The notes beneath the pieces are model-generated. The model searched no databases. It saw only the letters and a list, made by a program, of their open reading frames with translations, and was not told the DNA's origin. DNA of 64,000 nucleotides from Callaeas wilsoni (Eukaryota; Chordata; Aves; Passeriformes; Callaeidae): NCBI GenBank assembly GCA_013398955.1, contig VWPU01006177.1, positions 1 through 64,000 on the forward strand, written 5' to 3'. Of the stretch, positions 1 through 12,727 are shown in pieces. The position numbers and the translations under genes are program-made. Position 1 is the first letter of the stretch, and each line of letters begins with the position of its first letter.

Positions 1-330
1 CCCCACCAAGCTAGGTTGCGCCGTGCGAACTGAATGATGTCATGCTCCGGGGCCGCGCGTGACCGCCGGGGCCCGCCCTCGCCGCTCATTGGCCGGCGCC
101 CGTCGCCCGTCAGGCCAGCGACGCCTCCCATTGGCCGGCGCCGCCGCCCCGCCGCCGCCCCTCGGAAAATAATAAACAATCGAGTAAAATGCGGCGCGGG
201 GCGGGGGCCCGGGCAGGGCTCCGCGCCCCCTCCCCTGGAGCTGCCCCTCGCTTCGGGGCGGGGGGCGGCGTGGCCCGCAGCCCTGCCGCCAGAAAAGCCT
301 TTCCTGGAGGTGCTGTGGCGCTCGCATGAA
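1..330 (-). promoter_or_regulatory. CpG-island promoter, probably of FOXO3 transcribed leftward
   Basis: The first 330 bases are very GC- and CpG-rich in an otherwise AT-rich window. They contain GC boxes, two CCAAT boxes (read on the minus strand, within 129-142 and 87-100), a CRE-like TGACATCA (minus strand, about 34-41) and a forkhead-like ATAAACA near 172. No protein frame in it resembles a known gene. FOXO3 lies downstream of AFG1L in the same orientation in vertebrates, at about this distance, so a minus-strand FOXO3 promoter is the best reading. This is inferred from synteny. A divergent plus-strand noncoding transcript is also possible. Confidence 0.5.
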
Positions 331-3300
331 AATTGCCTTCAGCCAGAAGCTACTGCTGCATTGAGGACCAAGCAAAGCCGTCTCTCGGCTTTCCCCGATC
401 CCCTTGTCTCAAAGCTAAGTTGTGCCAGGCTGCAGGTGCCCTCCAGATGTGGGCTTCGAGGCAGTGGAGATCTGCGTGTGGTGGGAGGGGAAGGGACTGG
501 GTGGGTACGTGTCTGGCAGCCAGGTGTGCCAATCCAGTGTGCCAGATGCCTGGAGGCAGGGCACCGACAGGGAGACCTGGAAGCCACACCTCTGAAACTG
601 TGTCAGTGTTGGTTGTCTTCACGGGACAAAAAACGTCCCCGAGGTGACTGTGCTATCCGCATGGTGCTGTGCAGAGAGATGCACCCTCAATCCTTCCTTC
701 GGTGTAGTGGTGCTTACACAGCACAGCCCTAAAATAACTAGCTCTCACAGCCCTGCTTCTCTCTACCTGCAAACAGAAGGTACGCTTGTACAGCAGGGGA
801 TTTAATCGGGCATCAGGTGACGAGAATGAGGGCTGCAGGAAAGGATTTACCTTTTCTCAGGCTCGCAGCCTGGCCTCTCCTTTTGACAGCAGGTGCCCAA
901 TACGGCCTATTTCACTTCCTCCAAAGAATTATTTTCTCCTGTACGTGGCCCCTGGAGGAAGAACTCTAAGCACCTCCCTCATGCTGTCATCCTGTATTTC
1001 CAGTGATCAGAGCACTTGTTCAGGAGCTGAAGATGTGGCTCCTGGTTCTTTTCCCAGAACTTTGTGTTTTCTTCTCTGACAGATGTTTGATGTAAAGTAC
1101 ATAGAGCACACTTTCAAAAGGGGACTGAAATCCAAGGCTGCTCCCCTCCCTTCCCCATGGCAATGTTATTATTGCTAGGTCATGGCCTCTCCTTGATTGC
1201 TCCCGTGAATCCCGAAACCCCACCCTTTCCCCCAAGCAGCAGTACGGGTTCAACAGGCTGGTTGGAAATGGAGTGCGTGTTAGGCTAGCCTGCTTCCCTG
1301 GTAAGATACGCTTCGGGAAGGTCAGAGCGAGGCATCTGAACCCCGGCGGGCAGAAGGAGGAGAAAATGACCTCGTGTCTTCTGGTGTGAGGGGCACTGCA
1401 AGGCACGCAGGGGGAAGGAAGTCCCCCCCGGGGAGTTGAGGAAGGGTTCAAAGGGGCTGGTGAAGTGTTAAGCAAAAGCAGTCAGCGGCTTAGCACATGG
1501 TGGGGAAGTCGATTATAAGCATTTGCAGCTGGTTCTCTCTCTTACCCCGGAGGAACTGGGTAACTGCTGACTCAGGAGCTGCATCAAGTCGGAGGAATGG
1601 GAAGGGAGGGGGTCACGTTTCCTGAGTGCCTGTACACGCCACAGAGCGATGGGATAGCGCCGGGCACCTCCTACCTGCTGTCCCGTCTTGGAAGAGCGAT
1701 GCTCTAAGAAGCCAGAGCCTAGTGATATGTGTTGGATGTGCTCCGAGCAAGCTACGCAGCCGGGGCCGTGAGTCTCGTCTTGCATGGAAACGTGTCCGAG
1801 CTACGAATTCCAGCACTAGGTCCAGGGGGAGACAGGCACAGAGCTGCCCAGCATGGGGTGGTTGTGGGTATGTGAAAGGCAGAATGTCCTGTATCTTGAG
1901 ATGCTGACAACCTAAAAATAGGACTTCATTGCCTCTCGGATTAGGCATCAGTGGAGCAGGGGAGTTTGGGAGGGCAGTTCTGAACTTTAATGCTTTGGTT
2001 CTGCCCCGGTCCTGTTCTGGTATTAAAGACCTTACATTCCTTGCAGCTCATGTGAATGTCACTCAGACATGCTCAGGGCATGCAGTTATAGCAACTGCCC
2101 TGCAAACTCCTCCTGGAATCTGAAAAGTTGAATTCTTCATTTGCACACACCCTTGCCTACCTTGCAAAATCATTTCCCTCAGTTTAGCAAACCAGAACTT
2201 CAACTGAAGTTGTTCAATGCCAGTTTACCTATGGAGAGGTAATGACAGCAAGAGTGAGACCTGATTTTATTGTTTTTTAAATTTATTTTTTGGAGTACCA
2301 TTTAGGTTAGCTCATGTGATTGAATACATGCTGAGAACTGATCTGCTAAAGAGCTTGCTGCTTCTAAGTACAGTAGCTACTCTTCATAATAGACAGGTCT
2401 AGTTTAAAATATAGGTAGAGGTATTATAACCCTTGTTTAACCAAAATGGACTTTTTTTCCTTGGAAGTAAACAGGGAAAACTGGGGAGGAACTCTAGCTG
2501 AGGTCTGACAGATGTTCAAGTATGTGAAGCTTAGAGAGGAACGTGTGCTATTCAGTTTGCTCACGGAGCCTTTGTGACCCGTGTCTTCGCAGTAATGATG
2601 ACACAAGCTTTTTTGAATAAAAGGAAGAAATTAACTGCCTTGGCTAATTGCACCCTTGCTAGCTTGCTAACCAAGGACACCATTTGACTGTGAAAATTGT
2701 TGGTGTACCCAAATCTCTCAGCTGGAGAGAATACCCAAAGTGCGAGTGTTCTCATATCTGTGGGTTAGAAGGGCTATTTAAAAATCTTCCTTTAATTGGA
2801 AAATTAAACACCATTGCTTTAAAACAGTGGTGCACTGCTTTGAAAAATTGAGACCATATGGAATAATTTATTGCTTTTCAATGTGTATTCAGTCTCTGGT
2901 GCAATTTTATGTACTCGCTAATGCATAAAGTCTTTTGGAGCAGGAATAAAGCACCACAAAGCATGATTTAATGCTATAGGGTCACCAGATCTGTTTCACA
3001 TTACTGGATGTTTCAATCTGGTGAAAAGAAGGAGTTGTCCCTGACACAATGATGGGGAAGGGGGGGAAAAGCCCATAAATCTGAAACACTTTGGAAATAT
3101 ACTGCACATATCAACAAAAACTTTTAAAGAATTCAGTGGGGATTTGGCCACATAAGAGATTAAAATTATGTAAATTTATATTAAGTAACAGGAAAGTTGA
3201 AACAAAGTCAGTATTAATAGCACAATATTTGGTTGCAACTTAAGGCGTCTTAATAAATCATGTTTTCAAACAGTACAGGCCTACATAAGCATGTGACTGT

Positions 3301-6300
3301 AAGAGAAAATAAGAGCAAGTAATCCGGGAGTGTACAAAAGTGCTTTTGTTTGTAGTTCTGTGGTCACTGGAAGTGCCTATTCTTGTGCTTTATTCACAAA
3401 CACCTCTGGCTCCTTCTTCCAGAAATCCTATCCAAATGTTTTTGTTCTGACTTCGTTAGAGGACTTTGTGCTTTGGTTCTTTTCATATGACTTGTTCAGG
3501 GTTCAGTCTTACAGTGTCTTTCCTCTGGCAAGGAACTGAGATGGGTCTGATGCCTTCGCTGGTTTTTTTTTTTTTNTTGGTTGTTTTTGCTTCCCTTCTC
3601 CGCCCCACCCCCCCGAGTGACAAGCCGTGGGGCAATCTTTGCTCTCAGGGCCTGGGCATTTCCCTTTCACTGGTTCAGTAGGGATCAACAAGAGGAGGCC
3701 AAGTCTGACGAGTTAACCATGCATAGTTCGAGCCACCTGACAATGAACTCTGCAGACAGGGCAGGCAACCTTTCTGCCTTTATCACGAACCTGAGAGCAG
3801 TATAACCGTCTGGCTAGTTATAATTTAACAGAAACCCCATTTTTCATCTCGCTGTGGTGGTATGCTTTCTTTTAAATGTCATCTGTAGAGTCTCCCAGTG
3901 AGTGGGAGCTTCAGTTTTGCTTTGTATTTCTTAGAGATACTGACAAAAACTAGTCCACCAGGTTACTGAATAAGAGCCATATTCCTTCTTAGAGGCCTAA
4001 GCACACTAAAAAGAGTTTGCAGTAACTTTAATACTTCAATCAAAATATTTTTCAATATATATTTGTCATTTATAACCAGTAGAATAATTGACTGGTTCTT
4101 TTATTAATTTTGAAATCTTACATTTTCAGCAGCGTTATTAAGCAAGTAAATTTATCTTCAGCTTTCCTGTAGCACTGGAGCTTGTTCATCATGGCTGTGC
4201 CTTCCATCATTCTTTAAACCTTTGGTAATTGATAGTGGTAATTTCAAAGAAGTTCAGATCTTTTGTTCAAAATAAACAGAGTATGCATGTGTCTTCTGGA
4301 TCAGCACCTTAATGTGACCTCTCCTGTGTGCTTATATTGTAGTATCAAAATAAAAATCTTCAGACAAAATGGAGCCAGTTGAATGAATATATAATCAGTA
4401 TTAAAACCAATACCATGAGGACTAATTGCTGTCTTCAATTCACTTTCGCCCAGATCCTATATCTTAGCCATTGGAAAATCTTAAATAAAATCCTCTCTAA
4501 AGTCCTTTCAAACTTTTTCGAGAACAGTTGTCTGTTTAGGCATGCATTCCTGCCTTAACTTGTATGTATGTTTGTTAAGACTATTGCTTGTCCGTAGATG
4601 GCAATAGCATTGCAGTGCTGAAGTAGCCCCCAGCCTGTGAAATGAGGCTGTGATGCTGGTGAGCATTAACTTTGAAAATGGAGAGAAAAAGTATCTTGCC
4701 TTCTTCTTTTCTTTTCTGTTCTTTTTTTTTTCATGTCTGCAGCAGTGTCAGTGGGGACTGTTCTACTTGCAGGAATGTTGGGACTAATCATGTGAGAAAA
4801 GATCCTGGAGTGATGAGGCAGCATATTTCCCATGTCTGAGGTCAGGATTTGTTCTGTGAAGCTGACCTTTAAAACAGCCTGAAAATGAGGAACGTGGCAC
4901 CAGAGAGGAGAGCAGGAAGCATGAAATGATGTAAGATATGTTTCTTCTGCATATGAAAGACTTTTTTTTTTAAAGCTCCAGGTTTGTGATTCAGCATTTT
5001 CTGCCACTGAGAGATACAAGAAAGGGGAAAATTCTGTAGCAAAAAAGAAAATCCCTATTGTTCTAATCAAAACCTAATAAAATATTAGCCATCAGGTATT
5101 TTTGTTCCCTTCTGATGAGCTGGGGTTGAGACTGTATTTTTCCAAAATCACTCTCCCCTCAGCCTCCTGATCTGAGAACCCTGGAATTGAAGACAAAGTT
5201 GTATTTAGGCACAGCCTGGGCACCTTTTCTATATATAATGTGTGTGAAGTGCCTGCAGCTTTGTTGGCAGTGGATTCCTGGGTGACTGCTGTTTCGGCTC
5301 TGACAAGCAACTGCAGGACAGGCCTGTGATGAAAAAGCTCCAGGGTGCTGGTGCTGAGTGGAAGTTTGGTGCAGGACAGGCAGGTCAGGGACCTCCCAGG
5401 GCTAAAGCATCAGCTTGGGTGACGTTGCCAGCCTGGGTTTGATCCCAGGTGCATGGTGATGCAAGACCTAGACACAAGCTCTCCTCTCTGAGCTTATGCA
5501 AAAGTTCCTTTACTGCCTTTCTTCCCTTCTTGCCTTTTTGTCCGGTGCCCTTACCCTTTCTGAGATGCATGAGGTTGCATTGAGAGGTGTGATGCAACTG
5601 CCGGATGCCCCAGCCTGTTGCTGCTTCCCTCATCTGAGAAACGCTGCTGACCTGTGTGGAAGGAGAAAGTGAGGGAGCCATTTAATCCTTCTCCCTCCTT
5701 GGAGACCGGTTCTGTGTTAAGCTGGCATTTATCTCTCTTGATAAAGGAGGTGGCAGTGGTGGGGAGCACTCCCAGATAGTAGAGCTCAGCTGGGTCCATG
5801 GAGAGACTGGTCCCTGGCGCGCAGCATTGGCTTCAGGATGCTAGCATTTTCCCAAACAGTTCCCAGGTATGGGCATAAAACGTGTGCAGTCACTACACTT
5901 TGATGGGTAAGAGGGTTTAACAGCCTGTACACAGCTACTCTGTGCCCATTGGCTAGTTTATCCCTATGGATGTGGTCTGGGTGTGCCTGGGGCGATCTGT
6001 GCTCAGAGCACAACCCTGCACAGGGGCAGCCTTGCTTTCCAGTGTTGAATTATGCTATGGTGAAGAAGGGACACAGCCTTGTCATGCTTTCCCTTTACCT
6101 GCAGAGATGGCAGCACCACTGGAGGTGACTGATGGCTGGTTTTTGGTTGCTCCAAATGCCGGACAGAAGGAAGCTGGCTTGCATCTGCCTCAGACTCTGA
6201 ATAGCTTTCTTTTTTTTTTTTTTTTAAGAGTCCTAAGGGACAAGCAAATGGATATAAGCACGTACTGTATTTGTGAGACCAGCTCTGGGATGGCTTGCAT

Positions 6301-7779
6301 GTTATAAATTAATGTTGAAAAATGGGTGGTGGAACATTAGAGCCACACAAAATGATTCAGAGCCTGAAGAAAATGCTTCGCAATGGGAGACGTGGAGCAC
6401 TTTGTCTCTTTAGTTTATCAAAAAAGGCTGAGCAGAGAATTGATTATGATGGTGAAGGAATTTCCTTGGAAGAAAATCTCTAAAAACTCTTTAATCTAGT
6501 AAATTATGGGAATGTGTTTCAGCAAGCTGAAATCAGATACATTCATATGAAAAACTGGGCACAAATTTATTGGAATGAAGGTAGTTAATCACCATAACAA
6601 GCTGTCAGGGTAGTTGGAACATTTTCCAGATGTGTCCAAGGCAAGACAGGCCTGTTTCTGAAGCGTGTGCACTAACCACAGGTAAAAGCATGGGGGACAC
6701 TGCAGTCAAGTCTCAGGCAAGGTAAGCAGGTGAGGTTTGAAGGACTGTGATGTGTGACAGGCTTGACTAACAGCTCCCAAAGGAGCTATGAAGATCTAAT
6801 GGTTCCCATCTGTCCTTAACCTCTAAGAGACTGAGAAAAACAGCACTTAGCAAAAAGTGGAAGGTAGGAATCAGAATGACAGCCTCATTGCTGGCACGCT
6901 CCTGTGACCTCTGTGTCTAGCAGGACTGTGTCTTTCACCTGCTTGGGGCTTTACTAATGTTTGCTCTACAACCAACACAAGAACAACTTTTCTCCAGTCC
7001 ACAAGCTCTCTGTACGGATTGGCATCAGCACCTTTCATTTTAGAGGAGCATGAGTAAAAATTTGTGATGCTCAATGGCTCATGTGGCAACTTGGATAAGT
7101 AGTTTCCTTTTTCTGTTTTTTTAAATTCTGTCTTCTTAAGCTTTGGACTTGCCTGTTCTTCACTTGCCTATTCTTCATGCCTCCTAGTTTCCCTAGTATC
7201 CATTTCCTTGTATTGCCTTATTTTCCTGCATTGACAATATGTAGTGCAGGATGTCTTGGAGGGTGCCTCTTACTTATAATTTGACAAAATAAACCCTGTC
7301 TTTCTAGCACAGATTTCGCACGGGATGGGTATGTCAGTGATGTGCGGTGTAAGTAAGAGCTTGTCAGGAACTTTTTGATAAAGTACCTTTCATCCAGAAG
7401 TACAAATTTGTAGCTGCTGTAGCTATTGACGGAAACACACTAAGGTATCTTTGCAAAATACTTGCAGTCTGTATCTAGAGAAGTGCTCTAATCTAATTTT
7501 AAAAACAAGGCTTCTTTTCCAGAAAACCAGCTGGTGGTGGAAATCAAGAATTTCTTACCTGCTGTTGCCTTTTCTGGGGTCCCAGTGCTTTCCTGCTTAT
7601 TCCCCATCTGCCAGGGATGATGCAAGTATTTTATTCTCTCAAGCTCTAAGACAAGTTTGCTTACTTCTCCTTGTTCCAAAGGGTAATTGTGTACAAAGTC
7701 AGAGCTGAAACAAGGGAAATGATTTCCACACAGCATCCCTATCTTCAAATTGGAGAGACATGGATTTGAAAGGTGGACT
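331..7779. other. Intergenic sequence, no gene seen
   Basis: No exon with homology, RNA gene or clear repeat is recognised. ORFs up to 134 codons occur but look like chance frames. A poly(T) run at 3563-3578 contains an ambiguous base at 3576. Confidence 0.6.
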
Positions 7780-8838
7780 GTTTGGTGGATAAGGCATTGA
7801 CTGGATGGATGCAGCCAGAGAGTTGTGGTCAAAGACTCTATGTCTAGGTAGAGGCTGGTGCTGAGTGGTGTCCCTTGAGGCTCTGTCTCTTTAGTATCTT
7901 TATGAATGACAGGAGGACCAAGTGCACCCTCAGCAAGTTTGCAGATGACACGAAGCTGAGCAGTGCAGTTGACACAGCAGAGGGAAGGGATGCCATCCAG
8001 AGGAACCTGGAAAAACTGGAGAAGTGGGCACATGAGAACCTCATGAGGTTCAAGAAGTGCAAGGTGCTGCAGTTGGGTCAGGGCAATCCCAGGTGTGAGT
8101 ACAGACTGGAAGAACAGAAAGCAGCCCTGTGGAGAAGGACTTTGGGGTTCTTGTGGATGAAAAGCTGGACATGAGCCAACAGAGTACACTCACAGCCCAG
8201 AAAGCCAAACACATCCTGGGCTGCATCAAGAGGTGTGGCCAGCAGGTCAGGAGAGGTGATTCTGCTCCTTTGCTCTCCTGAGTCCCACCTGGAGTGCTGC
8301 ATCCAGCTCTGGCGTTCCCAGAACAATAAGGNGTGCTGCATTCTGGCGTTCCCAGAACAATAAAGATGTAGACTGTTAGAGTGAGTCCAGAGGAGGCCAC
8401 GAAGATGATCAGAGGGATGGAGCACCTCTCCTGCTCAGACAGGCTGAGTGAGCTGGTATTGCTCTTCTCTTGATGGAGAAGAGAAGGCTATAGGAAGACC
8501 TAACTGCAGCCTTCCAGTACCTAAAGTGAGCTTATAAAAATGAGAGAGAGAGAGGCTTTTTACATGTAGTGATGAAGACAACAGTTTTAAGCTCAAAGAG
8601 GATAGGTCTAGATTAGATGTTAGGGAGAAATTCTTTATTGTGAGGGTGGTGAGACACTGGAACAAGTTGCCTAGAGAAGCTGAGGATGCTCCATCCCTGG
8701 AAGTGTTCAAGGTCAGGCTGGACAGAGCTTGAAGCAACCTGATCTAGTGGAAGGTGTCCCTGCCTCTGGCAGGGGTGTTGGAACTAGATGATCTTTAAAA
8801 TTCCTTCCAACCCAAACCATTCTATGATTGTATGAAAT
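7780..8838 (+). mobile_element. CR1 LINE, 5'-truncated, RT region to 3' end
   Basis: Sense-strand CR1 of about 1 kb. The translated piece [12 protein letters not shown], followed by [20 protein letters not shown], is the end of the CR1 ORF2 reverse-transcriptase region. The 3' part carries the usual CR1 phrases (CATCCCTGGAAGTGTTCAAGG, GATGATCTTTAAAATTCCTT) and ends in CATTCTATGATTGTATGA. Frameshifts and a local duplication at 8308-8363 show it is dead. Most ORFs drawn on either strand here come from this element. Confidence 0.92.
8308..8363 (+). repeat. 22-bp duplication with ambiguous base inside CR1
   Basis: A 22-bp segment at 8308-8329 recurs exactly at 8342-8363, with the window's second N at 8332 between them. 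A normal CR1 has one copy. This is either a short tandem duplication that differs between alleles or an assembly artefact. Confidence 0.85.
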
Positions 8839-11669
8839 GAAGGGGTGGAGTTGTCATCCCTTTGTCATGCAGTTGTTGTCAATACTCACAAGCCATTAAC
8901 CATAGAGTTCATTGGCTCTCTAGAACAGGGAAGTTAGAGGTAGAGCAGGGTTTTGAACTGATATCTCCAAATAGTGAGAGCCCTGAACTTATTTTTATGT
9001 GGGGGGAAAAAAACCTTTGAAGAATAAGAAATGTTGGGAGGGAGCGTGGAAGTGGTGGTGTTTGATTTAGGTTTGGGGATTTTTGGAGAACACTCAAGCA
9101 GTTTTCCAACCAGTTTTCCTGAAGCCCCCATACCTCTGGAAAGCAATAGAAGTATCTGCACAAACGAAGCATTCCAGCACAGGAAAGTAGAGAGGATGTA
9201 AGAAGAATAAGGCTTTGGCTGGAGAGATGGAAATGGCTTAGTCAGGCACCAGGTGAAGTCCTGCAGCCACTGGTAGGCTTTTTTGGAGGGACTGCAGTTG
9301 CAAGCAGACACAGGCAGGAGCTGACCCAGACTTTAAGAAACATTTAGTTTTAGAACTGAAGAACCCATGTTTTACTCTGAACTGAACCCATGAGTCTAAA
9401 ACTTCTTTGAAATTCTGGAGGAATGTTGCTTTTAACCTTACCCTGTAGCTTGGATCCATTTGTTTAGTCATTGGCCAGATGAAGGTTATTCTGTGTCTCA
9501 GGAAAAAGATTTGTCTTTGCTCTCTTGCCTCAGATTAGCTTACTGTTGTCCCCACAGCTCATCTGTTTTTATATGCATATCCTGCTAAATGTGGATAAAA
9601 TAAGCCGATATTCCTTTTACTCTCTTCCTTTCCGCTTGTTGATGCCGGATTCGGTCATATGTATGGTAATGTGTAACTGAAGGATGTTGGCCCTGCCCAG
9701 CTGGCTTAGATCTCACCTCTAAGCCTGTACTCAAAAAAATCTACCTATTCTGAGCAGCATGGGAAGCTCTCCAGGGCCCAGAATGTGAAAATTAATCAAT
9801 TCTTGTAGAAATGTTTCTGTAATGCTGTGGAATCCAGCCAAGAGACATGATGAATGTGAAAACTGTTTTCTAGGACATCCAGTTTCATTTAATTTTGTCA
9901 TGCCCATAGAACTTTTCAGCAAACGTCTGTATCCTTCCATCCTGCATCCTTTTGTGATGTGGTTACCCTGGCAATCCAGCTGACTTTCCAGAAAAGCCAG
10001 CTCCATCAAAGTTCATTGACTTGCTACATTAAAGGCCTTCAGTAGGCTTCAGCATCTATTGATGCCAGTTCTTTCATGGGCTTGGACTGTTATGAGAAGA
10101 GATCTGCAGAGAGGGTTGTGCTCTGGCATGCTTGATTGGAGCTGATTTTTTTTTCCTTATTTCTTCTTCATTCTAGATGGACCAATAATCTTTCTTGTAC
10201 CTTGAAACACTGAGGTAATTTTTCTGCATATCACCAGACTTCTGTTCCAGCAGATTCTCTACAGGGGTGAAGTTTTCCAGGAAAAGTCTTTTCTTATGTA
10301 CCTCCCTTTGATGTGTTTGTCCAATAGTTTGACTCGAAAAAAATCGCAATATAATTTCTTCCTTTAAGCAAGTCACAGAGGCCCCAATGTTTAACAAGTT
10401 CGTCTATATTTTCCACTTGAATATAGCATTTTTTTAAAGCTTGAGGGTTAAGAAATACAGCCTAAGAGGTACTTAAGTATGCAAGAACATTGAGCATTGA
10501 AATGCCTGACTCCCTGAGTGCCATGTGGGGTGCTTGCACTTTATGAGGGGAAGGTTTGGTGCCTCAGAAGAACCGAACCTGACTGCACAAGGAGCTGCTT
10601 GCACCAATCAACAGAGGAATGAGCCTGGAAGGGGAAATCACATGGGGAAGACCAAGCTGACAAGAGCTGCTCTCATGATAAAAACAAACAACAAAATAAT
10701 TTTAAAAAACCCAAACCAAACAACAACCCATGAAATGTTAAACAGAGGTTGACTCGTCTCCTCTAGTACCTTCTAATTTCTTCGCTTATGTTTTTGGAAA
10801 GAATATAGTCTGTACATTCTCCTAGAATGTTGTCAGTGGATAGGATTTTCTGGAAGCTGAACCCTGTGGGAGGAAGAGGAGAAGTGGAGACACTGATGAT
10901 GAAGGGGTGGCAGAACAGGACTAGGGAGCTTCTTGAAGCTCTTAACCACAGTAAGCCTAAGCAAGGGCCATCTTTTTTTATAAAGGCATAGTCATGGAGG
11001 TTTTTTTGAGGAGCCTGTCATAAGCCAAATCCTACTAGTGCTCTGGATTTCAGAGCCTTGGCGTTTCAAGCTTGTTCAAAAGCCAGACTCCTCTAAGTCT
11101 GTTCCAGATACTGTGATTTTTTTTGAGAACAGAATCCCAGCAGAAGACAACCACAATAGAAAGATTTCTTCACAGAGAGCAACTTGTCAACACAGCTGCC
11201 CTTGAATGTGGGGAATTCACAGCTGCACCTGAAGTTGTGTGAGTCACCCTTTCTCATAAGACCATCTGTATGTGCAATGAGCATCCCAGAATTACTTAAA
11301 TCCCAGGGATAAGTGGCACTACCACCTCCACTTGCCAAAAAGTTCCCACATATAGGGGCAGCAATAACCCTCACCAAGAACTTCTGCACCCCACAGTGGA
11401 GACAGCCTTCCATCACCCAGACAACATGCTGCCAAATATATGCTAAAAATGATGGGCTGGAGATAGGGATCCAGGTGGATTCCTGTCACAAGGTAGCCAT
11501 GCAGAAGCTTTCCAAAGGCTTTTCGGGGGCCTGCCTGTGGCTCTGCTCAGGAGCACACATGCCCTGTACCCTGCACCAAAGGATCCTGCTGGTGCTGTGA
11601 CTGGGAGAATTCAGCTTGAGCCACTGCAAAGCAGAATCTGGCCATGGCTGGGATAGGATCAAGCAACGT
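8839..11669. other. Intergenic sequence, no gene seen
   Basis: No gene, RNA or recognisable repeat is seen between two CR1 copies. Confidence 0.55.
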
Positions 11670-11817
11670 GAAAGGGGTCACAGCACCAAAAGAGTTCAAG
11701 AAGTGTTTGGACAGTACTCTCGGGCACATGGTGTGACTCTCGGGGATGGTTCTGTGCAGGGCCAGGAGCTGGACTCGATGATCCTTGTGAGTCCCTTCCA
11801 ACTTATTCTGTGATATA
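11670..11817 (+). mobile_element. CR1 fragment, 3' end
   Basis: Short sense-strand CR1 3' end of a different subfamily. It contains GTTCAAGAAGTGTTTGGACA, GGGCCAGGAGCTGGACTCGA and TGATCCTTGTGAGTCCCTTC, ending in TATTCTGTGATATA. Confidence 0.85.
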
Positions 11818-12109
11818 AGGCAGCCCCAATTTTAAGGAAGCCCTTGCTTCCCAAAACCAAATTATAATTGATGGGCTGTGTATTAAAAACATAAATCTGT
11901 TAAAAAACATAAATCACGGTGAAGGTTGGGTCATCCCTGTCCTGTGAAACCCCTGCCCACCTGCCCCACACTTCCCCATCCAGCAGCCACCCTGCAGCCC
12001 CTCACGACCCCTCTGCCCCCCATTTTTGTGTCCGCCCTGCCTGACATGGTACACAGGGCTGTATCACATGCTGGGACTGTGGGTGTTTGATGTCTCCGTT
12101 TTTCTTTCA

Positions 12110-12480
12110 GCACTTCACAGAGTTTTTCGGGTTGGAGGGGGGCCTCTGGAGATCATCCAGTTTGAACCCTCTGCCAAGGCAGGGTCACCTAGAGCAGGCG
12201 ACACAGGAACGTGTCCAGGTGGGTTTGGAATCTCTCCAGAGAAGGACACGCCACAACCTCCACGGGCAGCCTGTTCCAGTAACATAAAGAAGTTCTACCT
12301 CGTGTTGAGGTGGAACTTACTGTGTTTTAGTTCATGTCCATTGCTTCTCATCCTGTTGCTGGGCAGCACCGAAAATAGTCTGGCACCATCCTCTTGGCAC
12401 CTGCCTTTGAGATACATATATATGCATTAACGGGACCCTCTCTCAGTCTTCTCTACTCCAAACTAAACTTTCTGAAAGGG
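12110..12480 (-). mobile_element. CR1 fragment, minus strand
   Basis: Antisense CR1 3' region with GAGATCATCCAGTTTGAACC, CACGGGCAGCCTGTTCCAGT and TTGCTTCTCATCCTGTTGCT in the usual antisense order, fading out at about 12480. It flanks the CpG-rich patch that follows. Confidence 0.88.
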
Positions 12481-12539
12481 CTCTCAGCCCAGGCTAGCGC
12501 GGTGTGTTTGCTTGACTTTGCTCTCGGCCTGGCGCTCTG

Positions 12540-12715
12540 AGGCTGAGGTGTATTTTCACCCTCTCCTTCCCAGGCCGCCCCCCCGCGCCGCCGCCGCCCG
12601 GCCGCGGAGCGCTCCCGCCATCTTGTGGCCTCTGCCCGCCTTGCAGGCCGCCCTCAGCCCAGCCCCGGCGGCGCTCGGGGCTTTGACGGGAGTTTTCCGG
12701 AGCAGATTTAGAATA
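12540..12715. promoter_or_regulatory. Short CpG-rich patch with CTCF/YY1-like motif
   Basis: About 175 bp of GC- and CpG-rich unique sequence lies between a minus-strand and a plus-strand CR1. At 12615-12628 (minus strand) CCACAAGATGGCGG differs by one base from the CTCF core consensus CCASYAGRKGGCRS, and its AAGATGGCGG part also fits YY1. No coding frame is recognised. It may be a small insulator or an unannotated promoter. Confidence 0.4.
12615..12628 (-). promoter_or_regulatory. CTCF-like motif
   Basis: On the minus strand CCACAAGATGGCGG matches the CTCF core at all but one base. It points away from the plus-strand motif at 35.5 kb. Confidence 0.35.
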
Positions 12716-12727
12716 TGGACGATAATT

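Noticed and set aside
34..732. 232-codon plus-strand ORF across the CpG island
   Set aside because: GC-rich DNA lacks stop codons. The translation is Pro/Arg-rich with no domain, and the frame continues into ordinary intergenic DNA.
4666..5070. 134-codon minus-strand ORF with Lys/Arg-rich end
   Set aside because: The Lys-rich part comes from a pyrimidine-rich tract (plus strand). No domain, no CpG island or poly(A) context.
5396..5450. tRNA-like B box (GGTTTGATCCC) within an inverted CCTGGG/CCCAGG pair
   Set aside because: The T loop and stem are malformed and no acceptor stem or anticodon arm can be folded. At most a decayed tRNA-derived SINE.
7488..8189. 233-codon minus-strand ORF
   Set aside because: Its second half is antisense to CR1 and the rest has no domain.
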